Source: Crocodylus rhombifer | Lineage: Eukaryota; Chordata; Crocodylia; Crocodylidae | DNA: 64,000 nucleotides | NCBI GenBank assembly: GCA_038503035.1 | Contig: JAVSML010021669.1 | Coordinates: forward strand, 310,001-374,000 | Direction of reading: 5' to 3' | Shown: piece after piece, positions 1 through 12,429 of the stretch | How the letters are laid out: every line of letters begins with the position of its first letter | How positions within the stretch are numbered: the stretch's first letter is position 1 | Position numbers and translations under genes: made by a program | Notes under the pieces: model-generated | Told to the model about the DNA's origin: nothing | The model's input: only the letters and a program-made list of their open reading frames with translations | Databases searched by the model: none

Positions 1-199
1 CATGATTCCTGTGATATCATTAGATAATCTCCAATACTATGGCACCACACCCTAGATACAGACACATGCATCTGGAGATCTTATACTGCCTTGAATTTGA
101 CAGGGTGAAACCTTTTGAATTCCTAGAAAATAAATACTTCCTTAAACTTGAATACAATCAAGCTCTGTGATCCATCACTGATAGAGGCTACCGGGAGCA

Positions 200-700
200 C
201 AGGGCTACTAAGGATCGTAAGGTTCATCTAGTATACTGCCCTCCCACATGCAGGATTCATTATTCCAAAACTATCCCAGACAAATGTCTATCCAGCTGCC
301 TCTCAGAAACCTCCAACTAAGGAAATTTGACAGCTTTCTTACGTAGGTTGCTCGCTCTATTGTCCACTGTTTTTAAAGTTAAGTGGTTTATTTTAATTTA
401 ATCTAAATTTGATTTGCTGTAATTTAACTGTTCTTTCTTGTCCTGCCCTCTGTGGCCACCAAGAACATGTTCTTTTCTCCTTCCTCTTAATGGCAACCTG
501 TCCAATATTTGAAAATATCCTTTCTTTAACTAAACATACTTTTTTCTTCAAACTTTCCTCATGTGACTTGCCTTCCGATCCCATAATCCTCTTCATCACT
601 AATCTCTGAAGTTCCTCCATTTCTCTCTCTCCCTATCAGAATGTTGTGCCCAGACCTGGACAGAGCTGATATGTAACCAGTACGAAGTCCAGAGGTACTA
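200..700 (-). mobile_element. Old CR1-type LINE fragment, 3' part
   Basis: Read on the minus strand, this stretch follows the typical order of a CR1 3' region. A line close to 'cagacctggacagagctgat' lies near 650, followed by the 'cttgtcctgccctctgtggcc' region near 440 and a decayed 3' tail near 220 ('ttcatctagtatactgccct'). The reading frame is broken and divergence is high, so this is an old 5'-truncated copy. The family is recognised from memory of CR1 architecture; the exact ends are uncertain by about 50 bases. Confidence 0.6.
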
Positions 701-3700
701 TCAATGTTTTGCATACAATATTCTGTTAACAATACCTAGAACTGCATTAATTCCTCTTGGGAGTACAGTCTCACTCTCTGACTCATTAGTTTGCAATCTA
801 CCATAATCCCCGGATCTTTCTCAGCAATGGTATTGCCAGAGCCAGTTATCCCCCCATTTATCTATCTGTGCATGTGCTGTGAGGCAATTTCCCTAAAACC
901 ATACCCAACATGATCAATTCTTTCACCTCTGTTGATTGCCTGGGGCAAAAAAACTCTTCCAAACACCACCTGAATGGAGATTTTCAACTGAATGGAGATT
1001 TGCCCCTGCAAACTTTCTTTGGCAAAAAGCATCAAGAATTTCCTCTCAGTCTGGACCAGTATCACTTTGAACAGACACACACTAGTCTTAAACAAAGCTT
1101 TCTAACAGATGTTAAAAAAACTTCTCTTTAATATTTCTTTCATATCCTATTTTCAATACTGAATCAAGAAAGAAAGGTTTTCTGAACTGTTTAGCAAACA
1201 GTCTTTCTCTGGAGGAATAAACCTAGTCTCATCAAGCAAAACAGATCACTTTCTCTGTGGCAACAAAAATATCTAGAAGCCTTTGTCCAGCCCCAGACAT
1301 GCCCATTCTCTCAAACTCCTTTCATAATAAGAGACACATTTCTTAGATCAGTAAAAAGCCAATCTCCCATTCCAAACCAAAATTTCATGTCATGGTGCCA
1401 ATTAATCCTGATGGAATTGGTGAAAGACACTAGCAAATGTGCACTGTAGCACTCGATACTGCTTCTCTGAGGCGCAAAATGGAACTTGCCCTTTGTGGCT
1501 TCTGCGTGGACTTAGCCTGCTGAGACTTTGAATATTAGGAAAGTAGATCCTTTGCAGGCTTGGAGAAATCTCTTTAGGCAGGGAGCACTCTAAGCTGAAA
1601 CAGGATGAGTGGCTGGAGGAACAAGGCAAGGGAAGCCACTGGAAGCAGATGTTCTCATTGTAATGCTAAGGGTAACAGGAGTTGCCACTATGGCAGTTTA
1701 CCTCGTCCTAGAGGGCCTACATTCATTTCTGGTTGACTAAGGTGAGGATGGAACTAAATACAGGAACTAAGCTGAGGAAAATTTTAATTAAGGATGCATT
1801 AATAAAAAGGCCCTAAAACAGAACTATGGATTAGGTGGGGGTCTACATCTAAGGTTGAAAAACCTGCACCATTCTTCAAAGTACTGCCCACACACTTCCT
1901 TCCTGCTATATGGAGACCAAACTGCAGACAAAAATCCACAGGAAGAGAGATCTCTGCAGCCTGCTCAGGGAACCTCTACCTCCAGGCACCAAGGAGGAGG
2001 ACTGGGGAGTAAAGTTCACTACATGAACCTGTAAAAAGCACCAACAGGTGACCTGTAATGTGGGTGGCATGGGAGTAACCTCTTGCCTGTCTTAAACTTG
2101 CAAACCACAGAAAAACCCAACAGTTCTGAACCTGACAGATTCCTGTAGTAGGGAGGATGACATTATGCTTGGCGTTTTAAAAATTACAAGCTTCTAAAAT
2201 ATGACCCTGTCAATACTTAATAACTGCTATCACTTGATGGCCACCAAATGACCTAAGCAAGATAATCTGATGGTTCCCTATTTCAGTTCTGTGCTAATGA
2301 CTGAAGATTACAGTCCTCAAACCAAAAATTGGTCAGTCTCAGCAGAAAGGTCAAGGATTGTTGTGGATACCAATCTGCCCTATGAATTCTTTCAGGTCGG
2401 TCTGAGAGAAGAAACTTGACATTGTGGCCCGGACTAACTACTGTGTGGTTTAAAAAAAAAAAGAACTTTAAATTCTGGAGACTGAAGATTTGGCACATTT
2501 CTAAAATATTACACTTGCAAGAAAACAATATAAATGGGTCAAGTTTCTCACACTACAGAGTCATAACTGGAAGTGCAATATCCTGCTATGAAAACTTTTC
2601 CCTTGCTTCTCTACTCTGCAAAAATTCAAGAGCTTTGTGGCTAAACGCAAAGACATTAAAACTGGATTTAAGCTAATTGCAAGCACGCTAATATATTATA
2701 AAGAAAGTCTGTAGAGATCACTTTTTACCTATAGTAATAAATAACACTGTAACATTTTACTTTTCTTCAGACTGACTGAAAGGGGTTGATGGAGAAGAAC
2801 TGATTGGCTAACAGATTATTAAGATTTTTTTTTTCCTTGGCTTATCCTAACTGGATAACCTGGGGAACTTTGGTTAATCACTTACTAGATTACTGATTTA
2901 TTTGGGGTATTTTTTTCAATTTTATTTGAATCTTTTAAAGAAAGTTGAAAGAGGGACTGTATGCACTTATTATTCTACTTTAAAAATGCATGATATAAAT
3001 ATTGAGGGAAGAAAACCAAAGAAGAGCTCAGTGATTTTTTTTGAAGTGCTATCTACATTACACAAAGACATAGTTCAGAAATGAGATACTTTGTTAAAAC
3101 ACCTGTTACACTACCAGCTGAGAACTACTAAAGATTCAATCTGAACAAGCAGAATCCAGCACATGCCCTCATAAGTTTTTAATTAAGTCAGTGATTTCAT
3201 TCTGTTTTTAATTGTTCTCCCAAAGAGACAAATAATGGATTAATTTAATTAGACAACTGGATAATAGTATATGATAACCTATATGTAACATGAAAACATT
3301 GATTACTGACGTAGTATCGCACTTAGGCTCATGCATATTTTCCAGGAAGTTGCTCACATGTTTATAACCACTGAAGTCAAACACACGCCTAAAACATTTA
3401 TGTACTGGGACTATATTGTGGTATATTCCAACATTTTGTTTAGTATTTTTTCTTATTATTTATCTGTTGTAATAAAGATAGGGCTTTAAAAATCATTTTA
3501 TAAAGCCCACATTTCTGTGTGAACTTGACATAAGATGTTATTATATTTAGATACCCAAAGGAAATACAGTTAAAACCATCTTTTTCAAAAGAATGGGCAA
3601 ACCATATGAATTATTCTGTATTTCTTGAAAGTTTTTAATTTTTAAGTAGATTTAAGTAGGTTCCATCCAAGAATTTGGATTTTTCCATTATATACTTCAA

Positions 3701-4571
3701 AACTAGATTTTTAAAGTATTTTTAATCAAACCTCACAGGTATTCTCAAACCACAAAGTAACTTGCAAAAAAGTCAGGAGATTGCTGTAGTTCTAGTATCT
3801 ATTTAAAATAAATTTTAATGCTCTTAGGCAAAGATGCTGATTTTATATTTGAGTAATTACAGATGACTCTGAAGTTAAGAGGATGTAAACTATTGGATTT
3901 AATACCATGAACCATAATACATTGATTAAAGATAGTTATAGACAAAAACAAACACAAAGTAAGGTAGAAAGGTACAGTTACATTATAAGCCTGGATTACA
4001 AAAAAAGAGAAAAAGGTGTAGCGGGACTTTATTATAGCAGTACTCAAACCTTGCCCAATTTACACTTCATTTGCATGATGTGAAGAGCTGCTTTCATCTT
4101 TAAAAACAAAGTGCAGATACTGGAGGCAACAATATGTTGTTTCTTAAGCTGCACTGATCAAGATAGAGCATTTCACCATATGATTGTAGTCTCACTGAGC
4201 TACTGCTGTAGAGCCCAATGGGCATTACAACCACAGACAATCTGTGTGACCTTTTTGTAATAAGGATGACGTAGGGAGCCCAGAATTTCTATTCTTGTCA
4301 ATGTTCACTTCAGAGATCTTTTACAGTATTAGAGCACTGATAAACCAAAGTGTTCTCAGCTTCTCTGTCTGGTTCTTGAAAGGCACAGTTAAAAGTTTCT
4401 CCAGAATTCTATTAGACATGCTCTGCTATGTGCATTACCTCTGCTTTTTCTACTTTCATTTAATGATGTTTTCTTCTTATACTTCCTGAACTCCATGCCA
4501 CTCTTATGCATTGTAGCAACATTACATTTTCCAGTATTCTTTTATGATCTTACACTCATAGGCTTTACCAG
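701..4571. other. Unassigned AT-rich DNA
   Basis: I see no gene, RNA gene or clear repeat here. Open frames are short, AT-rich and unlike known proteins. The sequence looks like intron or intergenic DNA. Confidence 0.5.
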
Positions 4572-4780
4572 CAGAGGACAGCCTTCATTGACAGACCTGT
4601 CACAAATTAAGACCTACACCCTCCCTGAGTGCTACTCCAATCCCTTTCCCCTGCCTGATCTGCTGCTCTGCTTTCTGCTTCCTGCCTGGTTTGCTGTTCT
4701 GTTTCCTAGACCCTCTCTGATTTGCCATGTGCCACACACAGACACTTGAGGCACACGTGTTGCAGGTTAACCACTCTTGA
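4572..4780 (+). mobile_element. Dispersed hAT-like repeat, family A, copy 1
   Basis: This is one of four copies in the window (also 16905-17095, 23650-24390 and 39763-39985). Shared blocks are 'ccctttcccctgcctgatct', then 'ctgctctgctttctgcttcc', then a variable region and an end near 'gcaggttaaccactc'. The ends resemble weak inverted repeats of the form 'gggtggccaacct', as in short non-autonomous hAT elements. It encodes no protein. The class is an inference from the ends; the family membership is seen directly. Confidence 0.55.
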
Positions 4781-5092
4781 ACTATACTGTCATCATTCTT
4801 TGACATAGGTTGACATATAAGCAGAGAAACAGGGCCATCAGACTGTAATTCAGCAGCTAACTTGTGGACGAGAGAGAAATCAGCCAAAATAGCTGGAAAA
4901 TTCAAAAACTTTGAGCTGAAACCAAAATTCACTAACACAAGTTCAGCCTTTTCAGAATATACACACAAAAATAAACAAGCAGATGAGAGAATGCATAAGA
5001 AAGGAAGTTAAGAGATAGATTCCTCTAACCGACCATTTCCTCCTAACTTGCTAACATTTTGAATTCACTGTTTTAAAAGCATTATAATATTG

Positions 5093-5185
5093 CATGTCTT
5101 GCATTCGAAAGCCTGTCTGACTATCCCAACTACACAGCTGGTCCAACAAAAGAGATTTCCCTAAGAACTTCTTGCCTGTGGCAGA
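5093..5185 (-). mobile_element. Half copy of the fold-back element (family F)
   Basis: This matches the right arm of the fold-back element at 58617-58823: 'gtccaacaaaagagattt', 'ctaagaacttcttgcctg' and the inner 'cgaaagcctgtctgacta' appear in the same order. Only one arm is present, so the copy cannot form the hairpin. Confidence 0.55.
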
Positions 5186-5189
5186 AATA

Positions 5190-6600
5190 TACCACTTAAG
5201 TCTTAGTCTCATCTACTTACAGAACAGGCCTGTCTGCACTCGCCAGGAAACAGCTAGGATCCTTCTTTCCTTAACAGCTACTTTTTATTTTTTCAAAAAG
5301 AATAAAATATCTCCTACACTGTGAGGAAAGCTTAGAGTATGGTGTACCAGCAATCTTCTCCCCATCTAGATATTTACATAAAATATGCCATTTCTTGACC
5401 TTTTCTTTGATAAGATAAAAGGAGTACAAGAAGGTGCGTTTTGCAGACTTCAGATGCTTCTTGCGCATTTTTCCAGAATCCTTTCTAGTTTTTTCCTTTT
5501 AAAGTATGGGCCCCCAAACTAGGCACAATAGGCTAGGCTAATTATTACAGTGATAGTTCATACTTCCCATATTCTCTGATAGTTTCCTGTTTATAAATCC
5601 AAAACTATGCTAGTCCTCAGCCATAACACTTGGAGCTCAAAGTCAATTAATTACCTAGCATGATTCTAAATCTTCAGACTCACTGGTATCCAGGATACAA
5701 TCTCCCATCGTGTATATAAAGAACAAAAGGTTTTGTTCTTTGAGGCCTCCTGGATCAACTTAGCATCTTATTCAGTACAGCCAAAGCCAACAGCCCTGTG
5801 AAGCTCTAAGCTAACAAAAACAATGATCTAAGAAGAAAAAACAATATAAGGCACTACGCAGGTAAAACATATCTTTTCAGGGAGTGGGAAGGGATAGCCT
5901 TAGGTAAAGCATTAGAGAAATTTTAGGTAAACAAGGAAACATGCTGTAGTAAGTAGTTAACCATGTAGCTGCTATGCGAAGTGCCTTCCCTGCCACCCAT
6001 TAGAAAAGATCTATCCCCATATGGAAAGAATGGTCACCCAAGACGGTCAATTTACTTGTTTATATAAACTAGCTATGGTCCCCACAGCTGCTCTCATTTC
6101 ACTTATGGGTAAACCAGCACTGAACAGTGACTATATTTACTTTGCTGAATATTCTACACATTGGTTCATACAATAATATAAAACTGCAGTAGTAATAGCA
6201 GACACCATGTTAGATAGTTTTCAGAATATTTTCCTCACAACTAATAGCTGGTTTTTTATCCTGCTTCATTATCATAATGACTTACTTTTATGCATAATGT
6301 CTGAACTTACTTTAATTTTCTCTTCATTCTATTTTTAATTAATTTCTTTCAACACTGTAGGTGGAAAGAAGAGAGCAAGGAAATGTAGAATATAACAGAA
6401 CATGGTTACATGTCTCACCAAGAGTCTCTTCTCACTCTGAGCACAGCATGAGAAGTTTTGTATGCTGATTCTTCTTTTAGGTCATATGCTTTTTGTCTCA
6501 TCCAATAGGCAGCCAGTCAATAGATTTTGGAGCCAGAATCTATTGACCAACTAAGAGAGTAATGATGCAAAAATATTCAAAATGACATGACTGAATTCTG
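5190..6600. other. Unassigned AT-rich DNA
   Basis: No gene or clear repeat is seen. It contains one short perfect hairpin (11-bp stem, 6516-6547), described separately. Confidence 0.5.
6516..6547. repeat. Short perfect inverted repeat
   Basis: GTCAATAGATT at 6516-6526 is the exact reverse complement of AATCTATTGAC at 6537-6547, with a 10-nt spacer. No terminator-like T run follows, and none would be expected in a vertebrate genome. A role is unknown and chance is possible. Confidence 0.5.
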
Positions 6601-6607
6601 CATTAGA

Positions 6608-6668
6608 ACAGAGGGATTAACTAGACAGTCTCTTGGGGTCCCTGCCGACCCTACAATTCTATGATGCT
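6608..6668 (+). mobile_element. CR1 3' tail remnant
   Basis: The stretch has the order of a CR1 end: an 'actagacagtctcttggggt' line, then 'ccctacaattctatgatgc', the usual 3' tail with the CTATGAT motif. Only the last 60 bases or so survive, as is common because reverse transcription of CR1 aborts early. Confidence 0.6.
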
Positions 6669-6669
6669 T

Positions 6670-7588
6670 TGACAGTTTTCTCAGCCAAATCAATCATACA
6701 CCAATACAAGATTTTAATTTATATATTAGCTAAGACCACATGAATGATCTAAATGACCTTGCCGGGGCACAGCAAGAGATAGGGGTGGGGAGAGCCTGTA
6801 CTATGCCAGTTAGCAACTTCATTTGCTTTTCTTCCTGCAGTTAGGTCTTTACAGGTCTACACTTTGGGCACAAATTCCTTCAGCTCTTAACACATGGCCT
6901 AGGGAAGAGTCTTAACTTGGACAGACCCCTTTTCCCAGAGTTTAACTTTGTCATTGGCCATAAAGTCCTGGGTCCACAGACAGGTCTATATTCTAGTCAC
7001 AACAATGACCATTGCATAATGTAGACATACTCAAGCCAGCTTTAAATTAGCTAGTTTGGTACTGCCAACAGTCTTGCTACAGCAACATGGAACTCAGTGT
7101 AGGCTAATTTACACACCTAGCTTTTGTCTTCAGTACATTACAGTCATGACATCCTCCATGTTTCTGAGGGCTACAACCAAGAATCATGAATCTAAAATCT
7201 GAAAAAACCTCTGCATCAACTAGGATTGCTTAGGATTCTGTCTGACCGCCTTTTTCACAAGCTGATCCAGGGAGTTCAAGGGGATGGTAACACTATTGAG
7301 AAATATTGTGATCCCATTTTTATTACACCATGCATAGATTTCTGACCCAGTACATAGTTAAAACCAGGTATTTTGGTTTTATTCAGCTTCTAAAAGAACG
7401 GGGGAGGAGGGAATCATAAGCTTTTCTATGGAGTTACTCTTTTACAGTTTGAAATATTCTGGCATTTAAATACTATTTCACTGAAGATAATGGAAGCTGC
7501 TACAAGTTTATGCCTTGTAAAAATTACACTAGCTGTAGGGTCCATTTTGGATATATTACCTAGAAAACAAGTATGATGCAACAAGCAC
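6670..7588. other. Unassigned DNA
   Basis: I see no gene, RNA gene or clear repeat here. Confidence 0.45.
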
Positions 7589-7882
7589 ACTGGCCAGGTA
7601 CAGACATTACACTTTTATTAGTATAAGTGGTTGGAAACTGGTCTATATCCATAACAGAACAGAAGTTCGGCACACAAACCAGTCTATAACCATAACAGGA
7701 CAGAAGTTTAGGATGCACTGGCTAGTTTAAAAATGGCAAAACCATTTTTGCGCCCTTCCAACCTGCCCCAACCAAAGGGCAAATGTACCTTATGTTGGCT
7801 ACCAATCTGAATTACACCGCTTACAAAAAAACATGCAACTTAGATCAATTCCACTTCATGTTTTTTAAGTATCTGTACCTAG
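7589..7882 (+). mobile_element. Short DNA-transposon-like repeat, family B, copy 1
   Basis: A second copy lies at 29690-29935. Shared blocks include 'acttttattagtataagtgg', 'ttggctaccaatctgaatta' and 'tgtacctagcc'. The ends are inverted: GGCCAGGTACAGACA at the left, and GGCTAGGTACAGATA when the right end is reverse complemented. No target-site duplication is clear. It encodes nothing recognisable, so I call it a MITE-like element of unknown superfamily. Confidence 0.55.
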
Positions 7883-8273
7883 CCATTAAGCTCAGAGGCT
7901 GGCTCTTGACAATGGTCTATGCTCCATCTTGCTACTGTTCTTTATAAAGATCAAAAAATGTCAAGAGATCAAGAACTCTGTGGGTCTTCCACAAGAGAGC
8001 AGACTCAAATGTCAGTTGTCACTTCTAAGCAAATGTATCACAAAAACAACAGCTTAACACTCTGTATTTACTTTTTTGGATGCTTGATATTTAAAATGTC
8101 CATATTAGGTGTGGCTTTATTTCTGAAATTATATTATTATTGTATATAATATTTATAAAATAAAACTTTATTATAGCAAAGTATATTTATTTTAATAACA
8201 TTTTGTATATTATCTGGTGAAGAGGAAATACTATTAAATCTACCTAGGTATTTCAATAAGAATTTGGATTCCA

Positions 8274-8421
8274 GGGAGGGTAACAAACAGGGGATAGATC
8301 ACTCTAGATATACCCAGTTCAGTGCTCTCCCTTCTAAGCCAACCACTCCTGTTACTGTTAGAGACAAGGATACTGGGCTAGAGGGACTGTGGTCTGATCC
8401 ACTATGACTTATGTTCATGGA
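8274..8421 (+). repeat. Reptile dispersed repeat, family C, copy 1
   Basis: This matches the reverse complement of 43337-43490 over about 150 bases. Shared landmarks include 'tagatcactctagatatacc', 'cagtgctctcccttctaa', 'ggatactgggctagaggg' and 'tctgatccactatgactta'. A weaker relative lies at 22076-22145. I recognise it as a type common in turtles and crocodilians but cannot assign its class. Confidence 0.6.
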
Positions 8422-8424
8422 ATC

Positions 8425-9199
8425 CTAAATTAGCAGTAAAAGTCATCTATTATGTTATATTTATCTAGTGCTTTCCCCTTTTCTCTATAGTTTATTTTTC
8501 TCTACAATATAGCATTTTGTACTTTTGCACAACTTCTTTTATCAATCTTTAAAGATAACTTATTCCATTTCCTGCAGAGAAAACATGCTACAGTCATATA
8601 GTTCATAGGCAAGAATTGGAAATAGGCAAAATATTCTTAGATTTCACAATTTTTTGGAAGAAACCGGTTTTAAAAATGTTAAAATAGGAGTCAAGACTTG
8701 ACTACATGTGCAACTAAAATGCTGTGAAAGACAGAATTCCTTTACTTACCCCAATGGGTAGGTTCCCATTCAGCAAAGAAAGTTAATCCTTACTTGGAAA
8801 AATGATTCATACATGGAATAAGAGGTCATTTAGAGACTTAACTAAATGCTGGGATACTCAGTCCTAGTCAGATACAGTAACTTTAATTTAGCTATGGCAG
8901 TTGTATGATGTGGTAGGCATATAAATAAGGGACAAATCTGTGGGTTACCAAACTCCCCCTTCTCATTTGTAACATGCAAGTTGGATATGAACCGTATTCT
9001 TAGAGGAACAGAGCAGACTGAGTAGTAAGCATGTATGAGGGTCAAAATAAACTTTGTACTGGCTTGCAGAGAAAATTTAAAAACAAGATAAAACAAGGAC
9101 TTTGTAAAATATAACCATTTTCTCTTTTTCATGGTGAAAATTATGGGTAACACCGATCATTCTAAAGTATGATATTGTTAAACATTCATGCAAGGCATG

Positions 9200-9200
<1 letters not shown>
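8425..9200. other. Unassigned AT-rich DNA
   Basis: No gene or clear repeat is seen. The minus-strand open frame at 8842-9153 has no recognisable motif and is probably chance. Confidence 0.45.
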
Positions 9201-9203
<3 letters not shown>

Positions 9204-9250
<47 letters not shown>

Positions 9251-9260
9251 NNNNNNNNNN

Positions 9261-9307
<47 letters not shown>
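9204..9307 (+). repeat. (GT)n microsatellite containing an assembly gap
   Basis: A pure GT dinucleotide run, broken by exactly ten Ns at 9251-9260. The N run is a placeholder, so the true tract length is unknown. Open frames through this tract are artefacts. Confidence 0.97.
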
Positions 9308-9309
<2 letters not shown>

Positions 9310-9320
<11 letters not shown>

Positions 9321-10844
9321 TAAAATTATGGGACTGAGGGTAAAATTCTGGCCTCATTGAAATAAATGGCAGCATTCTTACTCGGTCTAGAGAGGCCAGG
9401 GTTTCATGATAAGTGTTTACTTGTTTATTCAGGGCCAATTATTTCATGTTTTCCAATGAACTGCTATAAGGGAAACTTCTTTAGCATCAGAATGTTTGCA
9501 TCTTCTGTTTAAAAGCTAGACAAGTGAAAAGATTTAGTGTTTTGTTTATATTTGTAAAGCTCCTGTCTACTCATCTTTTTCTAGAGCAATAAAGTATTCT
9601 TTTAAGTTATTTGTATAAGACAAGCTGAAGGAATGGAATGCTTAAGTACTCTATTTTCCATATGTCTTTTTTCAGTGCTACTTCCAAATTGTTATCACAA
9701 CCCCCAGCAGTAGTTCAGTTTTTTTTCTCTAGCACTAGCAGTTGATTTGCAAAGTTTTACCATTTTGTAAATGCTGCTGTACTGCTGGTGGTATTATGGT
9801 ATGGAATGGTAAAGATGATTAAGTGCTACTGTTTTAGGTTGAATGGCCTGAATTTTTCAAATGACTGTGTAGAAAAATGAAAAAGCTGAATATTAAAGCT
9901 TTCCCACCAAAAACTAACATCCAATTTGTCCTCTACTTAGAATTCAGAGTTTGGCTTCAGTGCTTTTGAAATAGTATGGCATAAAAGTAAACAAGAAAGA
10001 GGAAAAAATCTAGACCAAGAACTAAATTGGAAAATAAATTGTATTACTTTTTTTTACATTCTCTCTTACTTTTTCATTTTCAAGGCTTAACTGCCACATC
10101 TATAATCACAGACTTCACCCCTCACCAAACCCCTTATATAACTTTATAATTCCAAGCTTGCCACAACTACTATATTAGGTTTTCCTGCATTTCCTATATC
10201 TAGAACTACGAGAAAATTAGATTAAAAGTGAACCTTACCAAGTATGACATGGAAAAAAAGTTAACAAGCATTTATAAGAGCTTGATATTTAATTTAGCAA
10301 CATAACCTCACCTGTAAGTTTAAATGATACTTTATAATGATAAAAATTGATACTATAAGCTTCTACTCCTAACCAAAACCATAAATGAAGATACTGAAGT
10401 CAAGATGTTTTTTTAAAGTTGAACCCCCACTCTCTGCCCTGTGCCTCAATGAACACTATTCTTCTAGTCACCTGAGAGTATTTCTCATATCTTAAACCTT
10501 CTCTCTTCCTTTTTGAAACTGTCATTATTTTTCCCTCCTTTTCCTGAGCATGTTTAGAGGGCAGAAAACTGAAGCCAAGAAAGAATGGTTGCGTTATGCA
10601 GGCTAGCTGACCTGCTTCATTTGCTTTAGTAGAGATTAAAACGACTGGTGCCAGCTAGTGTTCAGGGTGAAGAAGTAGATATTGTAATTCATATTCAAAT
10701 GCCATAAAAATTTAATACTATTACACCATGAGGTTTAGTTTTGAAAGATTTCTTACAGACTACAAATGCTGTTTACAGACTAGGAGCTACAAGCACTCCA
10801 TGATACTATTCTTCCTAAACTTTAACACAATTCAAATATATAAT
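9310..10844. other. Mostly unassigned AT-rich DNA
   Basis: No gene is seen. Around 9336-9400 the sequence 'taaaattctggcctcattga' resembles an old amniote repeat tail, too short to assign. Confidence 0.4.
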
Positions 10845-10882
10845 CACACACACACACATATATATATATATATACATATATA
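10845..10882 (+). repeat. (CA)n(TA)n microsatellite
   Basis: A CA run passes directly into a TA run. It lies just left of the hAT element at 10907. Confidence 0.9.
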
Positions 10883-10906
10883 AAATCACACATATATAAT
10901 CTAATA

Positions 10907-11194
10907 TGGGGGTGTCAAACCCATCCAACCCTGTGGGCAGATGTGTGGCTCTGGATTAGTCCACAGGCTACATCAGGCCTATGGACTTCTGTTCCTCTAT
11001 GCTCCACTCCCAGATCCAGCAGAGTCCCCCTTCCACCCCACCCCTTGGCACATGTAGTATACATCTTGGGCCCTGTGCATGGGGTTGGCCTGGTGGTGTG
11101 TGGGTCAGGTCAGATCCAGGAGCAGCACCAGGGCCCAAATAATGGAACTCCGTGAGCCATTTCTGGCCTACAGGCTGCATCTTAGATGCCCCAG
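10907..11194 (+). mobile_element. Non-autonomous hAT element with 8-bp target duplication
   Basis: The element is 288 bp and flanked by ATCTAATA at 10899-10906 and again at 11195-11202. The ends are TGGGGGTGTCAAAC at the left and ...GATGCCCCAG at the right, which is CTGGGGCATC in reverse complement, an imperfect inverted pair. Eight-base duplications are the mark of hAT transposition. The body is GC-richer than its surroundings, and the open frames inside it are not transposase-like. Confidence 0.8.
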
Positions 11195-11204
11195 ATCTAA
11201 TATA

Positions 11205-12428
11205 TCAAGCTAAATATGAAGTTATTTGTATTCAGTATATCCATGCATTACACTTTGATAAACTATACAGTATAGGAAAACTGCATCCCTCTGCAATGTG
11301 TATCAGAAACTGCAACTCTTGTAAATTCTGTTGTAAAACTTTTGAAATATGGGTAATTTAATCTGTTAAAATAAAAATGCTAAAATTATTGTTAGAGGTC
11401 TCTAAATAAATGTTTCAGACATCATATGATTTTGTACTGGTAGAGTTGGTTAATATTATCCAGTGAGTCACTTCATTAGTTTGCTGTAAATTTATGTGAT
11501 GTTATAAGATGGAAGGTGAGTGTGTATTTCCACAGGGCAAATCAAATAAGCATGCTAGGACATGACAAATAATTATAAGATATTAACAAGTTGTGGAAAT
11601 CTATTTTCTGCACTTTGAGCCTGACAACACATCAGTACTCACTTATCAGCCCACACTGCGGGTGCTATTCTGATGTATTGAAAAAAATCATGAAGAAAAA
11701 TTGAAAGTTCTATATATCCTTTTAGAACCAAGATAAAGTTTCAAAATAAACACCTGACAGCTGTAAGTCTGGGCTTCCTTAGTAATTTAAGCAAAGTTTA
11801 ATACCTCTCATACAGGAAAAGAGAATATGCCATTCACATTAACAGGAAACCACCAATTAATACCGTAAGGACAACCCCCCCGCCCAAACATGTCCCAAAC
11901 AAAAGAGAAGGGAATTAGAGGTTGTAGTGTTTAATATCAAAGGAAAATGCAGTGGCAGTCATAGGCTGGAGCCTATGAATGCCATAGAAGGTAGAACTCT
12001 TTAGTAATGATGATCAGTTGTAGTATACTGCTTAGGTAAGGTGTGTGTTCTTAACATTATGAATGAGAAATTTCTTGCCTGACAATTGTCTCCAGCTCTA
12101 TGGCTTCTCCTCATTTCTCACTAATGGGTAATACCTCCCATCTGTGTAATCTGGAGGTGGTCCAATGTTGCTGTTGTAAATTCCAAGTTAAGTCCCACCA
12201 ACTATGCAGCTCAGGCCGACACAGTCATAGATCTATTCTAGCAACCAACCAGTAGCATTAAGACAGCAACTTAGCAATAACGTTGGCATAGAAGACAGGA
12301 GATCTGAGGGCTAAAGAAGGGTTTAACATAGTGTCCATCATTAAAAAGGAGAGAAGAGGAGGACCTGGAGAAGCATAGAGCTGCTAGTCAGTCAGCTGCT
12401 AGTGACCATTAACAGCCAACATTGATTC
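11205..12428. other. Unassigned AT-rich DNA
   Basis: I see no gene, RNA gene or clear repeat here. Confidence 0.45.
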
Positions 12429-12429
12429 A

